From Cyanobacterium stanieri LEGE 03274 (lineage in GTDB: Bacteria; Cyanobacteriota; Cyanobacteriia; Cyanobacteriales; Cyanobacteriaceae), in NCBI RefSeq assembly GCF_015207825.1, contig NZ_JADEWC010000026.1:1-51776 (forward strand): a stretch of 51,776 nt of DNA, read 5' to 3'. Numbering within the stretch: the stretch's first letter is position 1; each line of letters starts with the position of its first letter. The notes beneath the pieces are model-generated. The model was not told the DNA's origin, did no database searches, and worked only from the letters and a program-made list of their open reading frames with translations. Position numbers and translations under genes: made by a program. Below are positions 28,469-39,100 of the stretch, piece after piece.

Positions 28469-28584
28469 CTTGTACAGAATGATCGTACCCTATAATTTAT
28501 CGCACTTCATATTTTCAAAAAAATACTGATTACACTTCTCAAAAAATCGGGTAAAGTGAAAGATAATTAAGTATTCTTAAAACC

Positions 28585-31500
28585 ATGAATCAATCAGATT
28601 TACAGCCTAAACTAAATCAAGCTAATCAATATTTTAATCAACAAGAATTTAGCAAAGCATCGCAACTATATTTACAATTAATTAACGAAAATCCTCAACT
28701 CAAATCTAATCTATCCATTCGTTTAGCCCATTGTTTAATCTTAGAAGCAAACTGGCAACAAATTTCAGGGAATTTAATTCAAGGGATTAATTATTTATCT
28801 ACTTCAGGATGGCTTAACTCTCTATTTCAAGGTAAACCTGTTAATGCTGAAAGTAAACCCATTCCTTGGTACACCTATCCAGCTATTGAGTTTTTAGAAG
28901 ATAAAATAAAGCCTGATTCTATAGTGTTTGAATTTGGTGGCGGAAACTCTACTTTATGGTGGGCAAGTAAAGCAAAACAAGTTATCTCCATTGAAAGCGA
29001 TCAGAGTTGGTATGATCAAATTAAACAAAAAATGCCCGATAATGTGCAATTAAATTTAGAAATTGATGAGAAGAAATATGCAGATTTTATTAATCAATAT
29101 CCCGATCAGTATTTTGATGTAGTTATTGTTGATGGAATTAATAGAAACAATTGTTTAGAAACTAGCTTAAATAAACTTAAACATAATGGTTTATTAATAT
29201 TTGATAATACCGATAGATATGAGTATGATAAATCTATTAATTTACTATTATCACTCGGATTTAAGAAAATAGATTTTTATGGTTTAATTCCTAGTTATAC
29301 TTACAAAAACTGTACCTCAATATTCTTTAAGTCCACGGAAATATTAGAAACAACAAATTTACCGAGTAATAAGCAATCTTGTTTAGGTAAATCCTGTATG
29401 CAAATTACGAATCCTCGAATTGGGAACATTTACAATAAATCAATAAATGATGCTGCGTTAAAAAATAAAAAAATCTTATATTCTCATCATTGGTCAATTA
29501 ATAATCAGCGTCAGCCCATACTTTCTGAAAATGAAATTTATATTACCAGTACCCCACAACAAAAAGAAAATGTCATAAATTTATTACATATTGGTAGTGA
29601 ATATGAACCTCAAAAAATATTAAAACAACATCAAAATGATTGGCAACCAGATTTATTTATTGCCAAAGTTGACTCTTTTTTTAATGTTATCCCTCGTAAT
29701 ATTCAAGCATTAAATTGTCCTAAAGTATTAATATTGGGAGATACTCAGCATGGGAATCAACCCCTAGAAAAAATGATTCAGTATGCCAAATCAGAAAAAT
29801 ATGACTTTTATATAACCGATCATAAACGCCATCATCTTTGGTACTATCACTTAGCTGGATTAAAAAATTTATACTGGTTACCTGGCTTATTTCTTAATCC
29901 TTTGATTGATAATTCTGAAAGTCAAAATTTTGAAGATCCTAGTATTAGTCCTAACTTATTTAAGGATAAAGTTATCTTCGTAGGACAAGCAAGTAAATTT
30001 CATCCCAGAAGAAAAGCAATATTAGAATATTTACAAAAAGAAATACCCAATTTTTGGTACGGGAGATTATCTCAAAAAGACTCCTTAAAAGCATACTCTC
30101 AAGCCCTTATATCTCTTAATATAAGTCTTAATGGAGATTTGAATTTACGCTTTTTTGAAATTATTTCCTCTGGAGGTTTTTTATTAACAGATAGGCTAAG
30201 TGAAGAGTCAGGGATGAATCTTTTATTCTCGGAAGGAGAAGAGTATGAGACTTTTTCCAACGTTCAACAGTTAGTTGACAAGGTTAAATATTTTCTTCAA
30301 TATCCCGAATTAGTTGAACAATATAAACAAAAAGCATACCAAAAATACCTCAATAATTATACTCCGAAGCACCTAGCTGAACAATTACAAAATATAATGG
30401 AAGGTAAGCCAGTTAATGATATTTTTACTGTCAAAACTATTAATCGTATTAAATATTTATCGGGACAAGGTTATAGTCAATCAAGGATTCAAATATATCA
30501 AATTATTCAAGATTTTCATAAATATTCCGAAAAACTAAAAATTTTCGTTGATAATGACAATCAATTTTGCCATATAGAAGATTTCTTAGATTTACCGCGA
30601 GTCAAGATATACTTATCAGCTAATTCAAATTATCTAAAGAATGAATTATATCAATATTTATTAACTTCTAAAACCCTTCACGCTATAGAGTTATTAAATG
30701 ATAAATATAACAACTCTTATGATATTTTAATTGTTTCTAAATTAATCTTAGATATATTTTTACAAGGTTCAAAGAGCGAGTTTTTAATTATTTCTCAAGA
30801 TCAATCAGGACTATCAAATATACGTGATTTCATAGAGAATAACTATAATGGATTCACAATTAATGTGACTCAATATATAGATTTTCTCGCTATCCATGTA
30901 AATCGTGAAAATGTCACAAAAAATAATGTCACAGGTAATTTAAAATTAACAAACACCAACTATCTAATTACCCCTGACTGGCAAAGCGACGAAGAAACCT
31001 TAACCGAAGAATTATATAACCTCATCTCTACCTTAGCTCACAACTCTCCTCTTAGTAAAGGGGATTCGGAGGAATCAAATCCCAATATAGAGAGGGAGGA
31101 CATAATAACCCTCGTTATTGACACCACTGGTATAACTGAAGAAGATGCTAATTTATTCTTATCTGGTATTGCCATGAATCTAATGATGGAGGAAGAATTA
31201 GACTTAGAAAGTATTCTTAATTTTACTTTTATTGATAATCTCGAGGAGTCGCAATGGCAAAAAATATTACCTAAAATAACGGCAAAAATAACCCTTAATA
31301 GTGAGAATCAGGACATAGTCAATAATAAATTATTTGATGATGTAATTAGTATCATGGCAGACGGTAATAATTATGTAATTATGCCAGACTGGAGTAAAGA
31401 TGAGCAGGATTTATTTAATACTTTTAGTGAAATATTAATAAACATATCATCAGAAGAAAAAGCAACATTATTAATAGATACAAATAATTCTAATGAAGAA

Positions 31501-31656
31501 GAAGTCGGTTTATTTGTATCTGAAGTGGTAATGACTTTAATGTTAGAAAAAGGAATCGAGTTATCAGAGGGAATTAATGTTAATTTTGTTAAATTTACTC
31601 CTACTCAATGGCACAATTTGGAAGGCTTCATTAAAGAGAAAATTATCAGTGGCTAA
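28585..31656 (+). CDS. Methyltransferase-glycosyltransferase fusion with duplicated C-terminal domain
   Basis: The 1023-residue protein has four parts. Residues about 1-50 look like a TPR-type helix pair (FNQQEFSKASQLYLQLI). Residues about 75-250 are a class I SAM methyltransferase (VFEFGGGNSTLWWA near 115, then VISIESDQSW and VVIVDGI). Residues about 320-620 are a CgeB-like glycosyltransferase (VGQASKFHPRRKAIL, then FFEIISSGGFLLTDR). After a spacer domain (about 625-770) come two related copies of a domain of about 95 residues, each starting Y(L/V)I-x-PDW-x-x-DE. The first copy has an extra 18 residues encoded by a palindromic repeat. A role in modifying a surface glycan is plausible. Composition is markedly AT-rich compared with the neighbours at 31.8 kb. 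Confidence 0.8.
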   Translation: MNQSDLQPKLNQANQYFNQQEFSKASQLYLQLINENPQLKSNLSIRLAHCLILEANWQQISGNLIQGINYLSTSGWLNSLFQGKPVNAESKPIPWYTYPAIEFLEDKIKPDSIVFEFGGGNSTLWWASKAKQVISIESDQSWYDQIKQKMPDNVQLNLEIDEKKYADFINQYPDQYFDVVIVDGINRNNCLETSLNKLKHNGLLIFDNTDRYEYDKSINLLLSLGFKKIDFYGLIPSYTYKNCTSIFFKSTEILETTNLPSNKQSCLGKSCMQITNPRIGNIYNKSINDAALKNKKILYSHHWSINNQRQPILSENEIYITSTPQQKENVINLLHIGSEYEPQKILKQHQNDWQPDLFIAKVDSFFNVIPRNIQALNCPKVLILGDTQHGNQPLEKMIQYAKSEKYDFYITDHKRHHLWYYHLAGLKNLYWLPGLFLNPLIDNSESQNFEDPSISPNLFKDKVIFVGQASKFHPRRKAILEYLQKEIPNFWYGRLSQKDSLKAYSQALISLNISLNGDLNLRFFEIISSGGFLLTDRLSEESGMNLLFSEGEEYETFSNVQQLVDKVKYFLQYPELVEQYKQKAYQKYLNNYTPKHLAEQLQNIMEGKPVNDIFTVKTINRIKYLSGQGYSQSRIQIYQIIQDFHKYSEKLKIFVDNDNQFCHIEDFLDLPRVKIYLSANSNYLKNELYQYLLTSKTLHAIELLNDKYNNSYDILIVSKLILDIFLQGSKSEFLIISQDQSGLSNIRDFIENNYNGFTINVTQYIDFLAIHVNRENVTKNNVTGNLKLTNTNYLITPDWQSDEETLTEELYNLISTLAHNSPLSKGDSEESNPNIEREDIITLVIDTTGITEEDANLFLSGIAMNLMMEEELDLESILNFTFIDNLEESQWQKILPKITAKITLNSENQDIVNNKLFDDVISIMADGNNYVIMPDWSKDEQDLFNTFSEILINISSEEKATLLIDTNNSNEEEVGLFVSEVVMTLMLEKGIELSEGINVNFVKFTPTQWHNLEGFIKEKIISG
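31041..31094 (+). repeat. Palindromic repeat inserted in frame inside the glycosyltransferase gene
   Basis: CTCCTCTTAGTAAAGGGG is followed by ATTCGGAGG. This form is typical of dispersed cyanobacterial palindromes that translate as SPLSKG-like segments. It lengthens the first copy of the duplicated domain by about 18 residues relative to the second. Confidence 0.6.
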
Positions 31657-31794
31657 ATTAATTTATTAGTAGTAAAAAAAGCCCATTCATTAACTACTTA
31701 CTACCAAAAAAAAATCCCTGTGATACAATAAAATCGTTTTTATATTTACAAAACTTAAGATTTATCCTCACAACATAATTAGCTCACAAATCCC

Positions 31795-33051
31795 ATGGTA
31801 GTAAACAGACTCGGAAAACTATGTGCGATCGCCCTCTACTGTGCATTTCTAGGGGGTTGTATGATGGAAAATCATAGCCAAGCCCAAGAAGAAAGAGAAG
31901 GGCAAGAAAGACCCTCTGCCCCCTCCGTAGATGCGGTTCGGGTAAATAGGGAAACCCTAGAAGAAGCCCAAGAATATATTGGCACTACCCAACCAGTCAG
32001 AGAAGTTGTGGTGCGATCGCAGGTAGAAGGACAACTATTGAGCTTAACTGTGGATGTAGGGGATACCATCACCCAAGGGCAAACCATCGCCAGACTAGAC
32101 GACACCATTCTACAATCAGCCCTCACCAGGGCGCAAGGGGAATTGTCCTCCCTACGTGCCGAAAGATTAAGTGCCGTAGCCGAAATTAACAACGCCCAAG
32201 CCCAAGTAGAATCAGCCCGAGTCCGACTCCAACAAGCCCAAGCCGACGTTAACCGCTTTGAAGAATTAAACCGAGAAGGGGCGATCGCCCGTAGAGAATT
32301 AGAAGTCGCCCAAACCGAAGAAAGAACCGCCATCCAAGAAGTATCCTCCGCCCAATCCCAAGTCAGAGTAAGAGAATCCGCCGTAAGTGCGATCGATGGT
32401 AGAATTCAAAGCCAACAAGCTATCATCACAGAAGCCAGACAAAGACTAAACTACACCCAAATTAGCGCAGGAAACCAAGGACGAGTCCTCGAAAGACTCA
32501 CCGAACCAGGCAACCTCGTTCAACGAGGGGGCGAAATACTGCGCCTCGGTGACTTTAGCCAAGTAAAAGTACAAATTTCCGTATCAGAACTAGACCTCGA
32601 AAACTTCTCCGTTGGTCGCCCCGTAACCGTCCGTTTAGACGCATATCCCACCCAAACCTTTAGCGGAGTCGTTTCCACCATTTCCCCCGCCGCCGATGCC
32701 GACGTAAGGCAAATTCCCGTAGAAATAACCCTCGATACCAATAGCCTATCCATCAATAGCGGTTTACTGGCCCGAGTTTCCCTCGCCGACAATCGCACTC
32801 CTCCCATCGTCATTCCCCAAAATGCCCTAGAAGTAGGCGGAAATGATGAGAATAACCCCACCGTATTCGTTTTAAATGATAATGGTAGTCAACCCTCAGT
32901 AATAGCCCGTCCCATCGTTATCGGTGATAATCGTAACGGCAGAGTCGAAGTTACTCAAGGTTTACAGGAATCAGATCGCCTAATTATCAGAAGTAGTCAA
33001 CCCCTACAAGATGGACAAAATGTTAGCCTCAGTATTATTTCCGATAACTAG
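31795..33051 (+). CDS. HlyD/AcrA-family efflux adaptor lipoprotein (membrane fusion protein)
   Basis: The 418-residue protein has a lipoprotein signal with lipobox LGGC (Cys22). A biotinyl-lipoyl-like half (VRSQVEGQLLSLTVDVGD) is followed by a long alpha-helical hairpin rich in Ala, Gln and Glu (about 110-205). The second lipoyl half and a beta-barrel (VKVQISVSELDLENF) come next, and then a membrane-proximal domain. This is the periplasmic adaptor of RND tripartite efflux pumps. The expected RND pump gene does not follow; the next gene encodes a peptide-ABC ATPase 65 bp downstream, so the pump partner must be encoded elsewhere. Confidence 0.9.
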   Translation: MVVNRLGKLCAIALYCAFLGGCMMENHSQAQEEREGQERPSAPSVDAVRVNRETLEEAQEYIGTTQPVREVVVRSQVEGQLLSLTVDVGDTITQGQTIARLDDTILQSALTRAQGELSSLRAERLSAVAEINNAQAQVESARVRLQQAQADVNRFEELNREGAIARRELEVAQTEERTAIQEVSSAQSQVRVRESAVSAIDGRIQSQQAIITEARQRLNYTQISAGNQGRVLERLTEPGNLVQRGGEILRLGDFSQVKVQISVSELDLENFSVGRPVTVRLDAYPTQTFSGVVSTISPAADADVRQIPVEITLDTNSLSINSGLLARVSLADNRTPPIVIPQNALEVGGNDENNPTVFVLNDNGSQPSVIARPIVIGDNRNGRVEVTQGLQESDRLIIRSSQPLQDGQNVSLSIISDN

Positions 33052-33116
33052 CAACTAGGGTAAATTTGTCAATGTAGGATTATCTTTTAGAATTATTATA
33101 AAAAAAAAGGGAAGCG

Positions 33117-34913
33117 ATGAAAATATTAGAAGTACAAGATTTAGAAGTAACATTTTTTGACGATGACAATCAACCATCCATCGCCGTCAATAAAATTAAC
33201 TTCGACCTAGAAGCGGGAAAAACCCTCGGCATTGTTGGTGAATCAGGATCAGGAAAATCCGTCACCTCCTTAGCTGTTATGGGTTTAATTGCAGGGAATG
33301 GTAAAACCCACGGACAAATCTGGTATCAAGATAATACAGAATCATCCCCCATTGACTTACAAAGTTTGAGCGAAGAAGAAAGAAGGGAATATCGAGGGGG
33401 TAAAATTGCCATGATTTTCCAAGAACCCATGAGTTCTCTCAATCCCTTATATAACATTGGTTTTCAGATCACCGAAGCCATCTTACAACATCAACAAATA
33501 TCCGAAAGTGAAGCCAGACGACAGGCGATCGCCCTTTTACAAGAAGTAAAATTATTAGCAGACGATCAAACCCTTACCCAAGAATTTTACACCGAAACCA
33601 ATAATATCAACCCCTCACCAACAGAAGTTAATCAATACATAAATCAGAGAAAAAGGGAAATTCTTAAACGCTATCCCCACGAAATGAGTGGGGGGCAACT
33701 GCAAAGGGTAATGATTGCCATGGCAATCTCCTGTAATCCCCGTATTATCATTGCTGACGAACCCACCACAGCCCTTGATGTCACCGTCCAAGCCACCATT
33801 TTAGAACTTTTAAAAGAATTAGCCCAAACCCGTCAAATGTCCGTCATTTTCATCACCCATGATTTGGCGGTGGTTGCCAATATTGCCGACTCCTTGGCGG
33901 TAATGTATCAGGGAAAAATTTTGGAATATGGCAAAGCACAAGATGTGTTATTAAATCCCCAAAGTCCTTATACAAAAGGTTTACTTGCCTGTCGTCCCCG
34001 TTTGGATGAAGATCGAGAATATTTGCCCACGGTGGCTTGTTTGATGGCCAATGATGGGGAAATTCCCGAGATTAATTTACCCCCCAAGGAAGTTAATTTG
34101 AATAAGCCTTTAATTGCCGTGGAAAATTTAATTGTTGGTTTTCGCAAACCCGGGATTTTTTCTTGGGGCATAAAACCAGCGGACTATTTTTGGGCGGTGG
34201 ATGATGTCAGTTTTCAGGTGTTTGGGGGAGAAACGTTGGGCTTGGTGGGGGAGTCGGGTTGTGGTAAATCAACTTTGGCAAGGACGTTATTACGATTAAT
34301 TAATCCCATTTCAGGCAAAATAGAGTTTATGGGTCAAGATTTAGCTAAATATAAAAAAAATGATCCTCGTTTACGTAAGTTGCGCCGAGAATTACAAATT
34401 GTTTTTCAAAATCCTTACAATTCCCTTAACCCTCGCATGAGCATCGGTAAGACAATTATTGAACCCATGGAAATTCATAAGATGGGCGGTAATAGTCGTA
34501 AACGCAAAGAAAGGGTTGCCTATTTGCTAGAAAGGGTGGGGTTATCTCCTGATTGGTTTAATCGTTATCCCCATGAATTATCGGGGGGGCAACGCCAGAG
34601 GGTATGTATTGCCAAGGCTTTGGCTCTTAATCCTCAGTTGATTATTTGTGATGAGTCGGTATCGGCGTTAGATGTTTCTATTCAAGCTCAGGTTTTGAAT
34701 TTACTTAAGGAGTTACAACGGGATTTTGGTTTAACTTATATTTTCATTTCCCATGATTTGAGTGTGGTTAAGTTTATGAGCGATCGCATCATGGTTATGA
34801 ACAAAGGTAAAATAGAAGAAATTGCCACCACAGAACAAATTATTAACCATCCTCAACGGGATTACACCAAAAAGTTAATTGCTTCTATCCCTAAATTTCC
34901 TACCTTGGCTTAA
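33117..34913 (+). CDS. Fused two-cassette peptide/nickel-type ABC transporter ATPase (DppD-DppF-like)
   Basis: The 598-residue protein contains two full ATPase cassettes. The first has Walker A GESGSGKS near residue 42, signature MSGGQLQRVMIAMAI and Walker B IIIADEPTTALD. The second has Walker A GESGCGKSTLA near 378, signature LSGGQRQRVCIAKAL and Walker B LIICDESVSALD. Each is of the oligopeptide/dipeptide importer subfamily, like E. coli YejF or GsiA. The permeases and the binding protein are not here. AAGGGAAG precedes the ATG at 33117. An insertion (about 140-178, TLTQEFYTETNNINPSPTEV) lies between the Q-loop and the signature of cassette one. Confidence 0.93.
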   Translation: MKILEVQDLEVTFFDDDNQPSIAVNKINFDLEAGKTLGIVGESGSGKSVTSLAVMGLIAGNGKTHGQIWYQDNTESSPIDLQSLSEEERREYRGGKIAMIFQEPMSSLNPLYNIGFQITEAILQHQQISESEARRQAIALLQEVKLLADDQTLTQEFYTETNNINPSPTEVNQYINQRKREILKRYPHEMSGGQLQRVMIAMAISCNPRIIIADEPTTALDVTVQATILELLKELAQTRQMSVIFITHDLAVVANIADSLAVMYQGKILEYGKAQDVLLNPQSPYTKGLLACRPRLDEDREYLPTVACLMANDGEIPEINLPPKEVNLNKPLIAVENLIVGFRKPGIFSWGIKPADYFWAVDDVSFQVFGGETLGLVGESGCGKSTLARTLLRLINPISGKIEFMGQDLAKYKKNDPRLRKLRRELQIVFQNPYNSLNPRMSIGKTIIEPMEIHKMGGNSRKRKERVAYLLERVGLSPDWFNRYPHELSGGQRQRVCIAKALALNPQLIICDESVSALDVSIQAQVLNLLKELQRDFGLTYIFISHDLSVVKFMSDRIMVMNKGKIEEIATTEQIINHPQRDYTKKLIASIPKFPTLA

Positions 34914-35079
34914 TCTTTCTTCGTTAAAATGCCAATAAACCATGAGAGCATAGGATAACAGAACGATTAATCTTTTATGTTTTTGCCCTTAATCCTCAAT
35001 ACTTTCGACTTTTTTGCGTATTGGTGATATTTTTTTTCATAAAGGTAATTATCCATTGTCAATTATCCATTAATATCTC

Positions 35080-35760
35080 ATGTCAAATTTAGAAGAACTA
35101 ATCAACGCCATTCAGATAGAAGCCCAAAGTGCTGATTTTCCCTTAGATATTCCCGTTTATGAATCTGCCCAAAAAAATCCCACTAAGCCTATTCTCTACT
35201 ATGGCAACCTAAAAAGTAACGTTTGCTTTTTCGGACGGGATTTAGGGCGCGATGAAGTCATAGCAGGACAACCTTTGATCGGGGCTTCTGGTACATTGGT
35301 TCGCCAAGGTTTTTATCAAGCTATTTATAAAGAGAGTACCAATGACAAAGATAAATTAATGGCTGTGTGCGATCGCCTCTTATTAACAAACACAGTACCT
35401 TATAAACCCCCAGAAAACAAAGCCTATGGAGTAAGAGTAAAAAGAAGATTTCGCCCTTTCATAGAACAATTATTAACCATTCATTGGCAAGGAAATCATA
35501 TTATCACCCTCGGCACAGAAGCATTTAAATGGTTTGAACCCTATACCGATAAAGAAACATTTAATCAATTTTGGGCAGATAAAGATCATCGTTATCAAAA
35601 AAGTATTCAAGTCACACTAAATGCCACCGATAATCAAGGAAATCTAGTCAAGAAACAAACCCTCATATCTCCCCTTCCCCATCCTTCCCCCCTCAACCAA
35701 CGCTATTATCGACTATTCCCCGGAATGTTACAAGCAAGATTAGCCAACCTAGAATTTTAA
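35080..35760 (+). CDS. Uracil-DNA glycosylase superfamily protein
   Basis: The 226-residue protein resembles the family 4-like UDG fold. The N-terminal motif FFGRDLGRDEVIAGQPLIG (51-69) corresponds to the GEAPG-x-x-ED-x-x-G-x-PF(V/I)G motif, and LPHPSPLNQRYY near residue 200 corresponds to the HPSPLS loop. The cysteines expected for the 4Fe-4S cluster of classical family 4 enzymes are not evident: I see CFFGRD (Cys49) and CDRLL only. Removal of uracil from DNA is therefore likely but not certain. The gene stands alone, behind a heptamer-like repeat that runs into its ribosome-binding region. Confidence 0.78.
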   Translation: MSNLEELINAIQIEAQSADFPLDIPVYESAQKNPTKPILYYGNLKSNVCFFGRDLGRDEVIAGQPLIGASGTLVRQGFYQAIYKESTNDKDKLMAVCDRLLLTNTVPYKPPENKAYGVRVKRRFRPFIEQLLTIHWQGNHIITLGTEAFKWFEPYTDKETFNQFWADKDHRYQKSIQVTLNATDNQGNLVKKQTLISPLPHPSPLNQRYYRLFPGMLQARLANLEF

Positions 35761-36140
35761 ATTGACAATGAACAATTGACAATTAATAACTGATGTTACC
35801 TACTCATATTTTTTAGCAGGTGGGGTGGTTAAAAATATGAAAAGTTTTTACGAGGTTATTGAGGAAGTGAAAATAAGACCATTAATTAATGTAGAATTGT
35901 TCTAAATTTTTGAACCTGATACCTGATACTTAACACCTCAAACCAAGAACTACTCCTCATCTCCCCTCCTCCTAATCCCCCATCACCTCACTTTTGATCA
36001 AAACCTAATAATTATTCTGCCAGACCTTCTCTTAATTAAGCTAAAATTAGTGTAGATCTTAGGATTATCAACACTTATTAATCATTTAATATTGAAAGTT
36101 GTAAGTATAGATACTTATAAAAAATAAAGAGGTAGATTAC
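35761..36140. other. 380-bp gap upstream of the chemoreceptor pair
   Basis: It contains heptamer-like AT runs (ACAATTGACAATTA near 35770) and a C/T-rich stretch near 35960-36000. No ORF above 25 codons is convincing. AGAGG ahead of the ATG at 36141 is the likely ribosome site. Confidence 0.55.
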
Positions 36141-39100
36141 ATGACTCAGATTTCTCCCCAATCCTCCAATCAAAAAGAAAACAACAATAATAACCATTTA
36201 TCATCCCCCTCACCACCAGAAAACCCCACAAAAATGTCTCCACTCTCAGATTCATCCCAAGGGTTAATCAAATGGTGGCAAAGTAAAAACCTCAGATTCA
36301 AAGCCTCATCCATTGCCACAACCTTGACTATATTACCCATCGTAATCGTAGGTAGCATCATTGGAGGAACAGTAAATCAAGCATTTAAGGGAGAAATCAC
36401 CGAAGTACAAAAAGAAGAAGCCCAAATTATTGGTCAAGACATCAACCTAATCATTGCCGATCGTTTTGCCCAAGCCCAAGGTATGGCTCAAGTTTTACCA
36501 TCCCTAGCCGCTTATCAACAAAGAAATCAAGCAGAATTACAAGCCCAATTAAGTAATTTTCAACAATTATATAAATATTTTGATACCATTGCCGTATTCG
36601 ATGCTCAGGGAAACGCCCTAGCCGAAAGTAGTGGTCGCGCCATGCCCAATCACTTCCAAAGAACCTACATTCAACAAGCAAGGGAAGTCAGAGGGGCGAT
36701 CGTCAGTCAACCCATTATCTCCGAATGGGATGGTAACTATGGAATATATTTCGCCTCCGCCCTATTAGATCCTAGCACCAATGAAATTACTGGATATTTA
36801 AGGGCAAGAGTTCCCGTAGAAGAACTACAAAGATTTATTGCCAAAACAGAAAGCTACGAAACTACCGGAGAAAATATTTATCTTGTCGATGGTAACAATC
36901 AAATATTTCTTTCATCAGATACCATCTATTCTACCAACATAACCACTACCGGGCAAACCGATGCACCAAGCACCTTTGAAAGTGTCAGAACCGTTGAACA
37001 AGTTTTCCCTAGCCTAGCATTACAAGAAGACTCCCAGCTAGAAGTTACCACCATAGAAGATCAAAACCAACTAACCCAAACCAATCAAATTGTTAGTTAC
37101 AGCCCCCTAAACATCGACATCGAATCCTCAGAAATGAATTGGGGCATCATTCTCTCAGGAGACACAAGGGTTATTCTTGCCCCCGTTAATCGCATTACAA
37201 CCCTTATCTTTCTCGGCATTTTGGTTTCAGGGGGAGCAGTGGGTTATATCGCCTACACCATCGCAGGATTAGTGGTTAACCCCATCGAAAAAACCTCCCG
37301 AACCATTAAACAAATTGCCGCAGGAGATTTCGATGTATCCGTGGAAGTTAGTGGCGATGATGAGATTGCCCAATTGGGTGAAAGTGTCAATAACATGACC
37401 TATCAACTGCAAAACCTCCTCCTAGAACAACAAATTTTCGCCAATCAATCGAACCTCCTCAAAAACATCACCTTTGAGATGACCAAAGCCTTTGAGGTGA
37501 ACGAAGTATTTTCCATCGCCGTAAGTGAAATTCGTAAAGCCTTAGGTGCAGATAGGGTAATTGTCTATAGTTTTGATGAAGATTGGGCAGGTACAATTGT
37601 ATCAGAATCCGTTGATCCTCAATATCCCCAAGCCTTCGGAGCGAAAATCCATGACCCCTGTTTTGAAGAAAAATATATTGATAAATACTTTAGTGGCAGG
37701 GTTCAAGCCACCAACGATATTTATAAAGCAGGGTTAACAGATTGTCATCTCAAACAACTAGAACCTTTTGCCGTCAAAGCCAATCTTGTTGCGCCCATTA
37801 TTGTTCAGGATAAACTATTAGGACTACTCATAGCCCACCAATGTTCTGCACCCAGAAACTGGCGCTCCTACGAAATTGACTTCCTTACCCAAACCGCAAC
37901 CCAAGTCGGTCCTGCCCTAGAAAGGGTAATGCTTCTTGAGAATCAGCAGTTAGATAGTTTCCTCTCCAACAAACTCAAAGATATTAGTTTCAAAATCGCT
38001 GAATCCTTAACCAAAGACAAGGTTTTTGATGTAGCCACCGCTGAAACTCGTAAAGCCCTCAGAGCAGATCGAGTTATTATCTATACCTTTGATGAAGATT
38101 GGAAAGGCACAGTTATCGCCGAATCCGTTGATTCTCAATTTCCCCAAGCCCTCGGAGCGATGATCAAAGATCCTTGTTTTGCTGATAAATACGTTGATAA
38201 ATATAAACAGGGTAGAGTTCAAGCGACCCCCAATATTTATACCGCAGGGTTAACTAAGTGTCACATTGAACAGTTAGAACCCTTTGAAGTGAAAGCCAAT
38301 TTGGTTACACCTATTATTGTGGACGGGGAATTATTAGGGCTGTTGATTGCTCACCAATGTTCTGCCCCCCGTCAGTGGACGGAGTCTGAGTCTAGTTTTA
38401 TTTCTCAGTTAGCTACCCAGATTGGTCCTGCCCTGGAAAGGGTACAACTTTTGGATCGTCAAAAATTGGCAGAAAGTACCCAAAGGCAACAGAAGGAAAC
38501 CATTCAACAACGGGCATTGGAGTTGTTAATGCAAGTAGATCCAGTCTCCCAAGGGGATTTGACCATTAGGGCGACGGTGACAGAAGATGAAATTGGTACC
38601 ATTGCCGACTCCTATAATGCCACCATTGAGAGTTTGAGAAAACTGGTAACCCAAGTACAGGGAGGATCTCACGCTGTAACAGAAATTGTGACAGAACAAG
38701 AGGAGTTTATTAGTAACCTCGCCACAGAAATTGTCCGTCAGTCCGATGACATTAATACCGCCCTTGAGCGTATTCAGTCTTTCTCTATGTCCGCTCGTTT
38801 GGTATTAGATAGTGCCGAACAGGCAGAACAAGCGGTACAACAGTCAAACCGCAGTGTAGAAGAAGGGGAAATGGCCATGAATCGTACGGTAGATGGTATT
38901 CTTGCCATTCGAGAAACCGTGGCCGAAACAGCGAAAAAAGTAAAACGACTCGGGGAATCAACTCAGAAAATTTCTAAGGTTGTGAACTTGATTAGTAGTT
39001 TTGCGGATCAAACTAACCTACTGGCGCTTAATGCTTCCATTGAGGCCGCCCACGCAGGGGAAGAGGGACGAGGCTTTGCGGTGGTAGCTGAGGAGGTTCG

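Noticed and set aside
27204-28500. CRISPR-like array around hicBA
   Set aside because: Units are degenerate and irregularly spaced, are built on the HIP1 motif and are interrupted by genes; there are no conserved repeats with unique spacers of equal length and no cas genes.
35839-35907. A 22-codon ORF starting MKSFYEVIEE
   Set aside because: It is very short and ends without any recognisable motif or conserved context, so chance is the simpler explanation.
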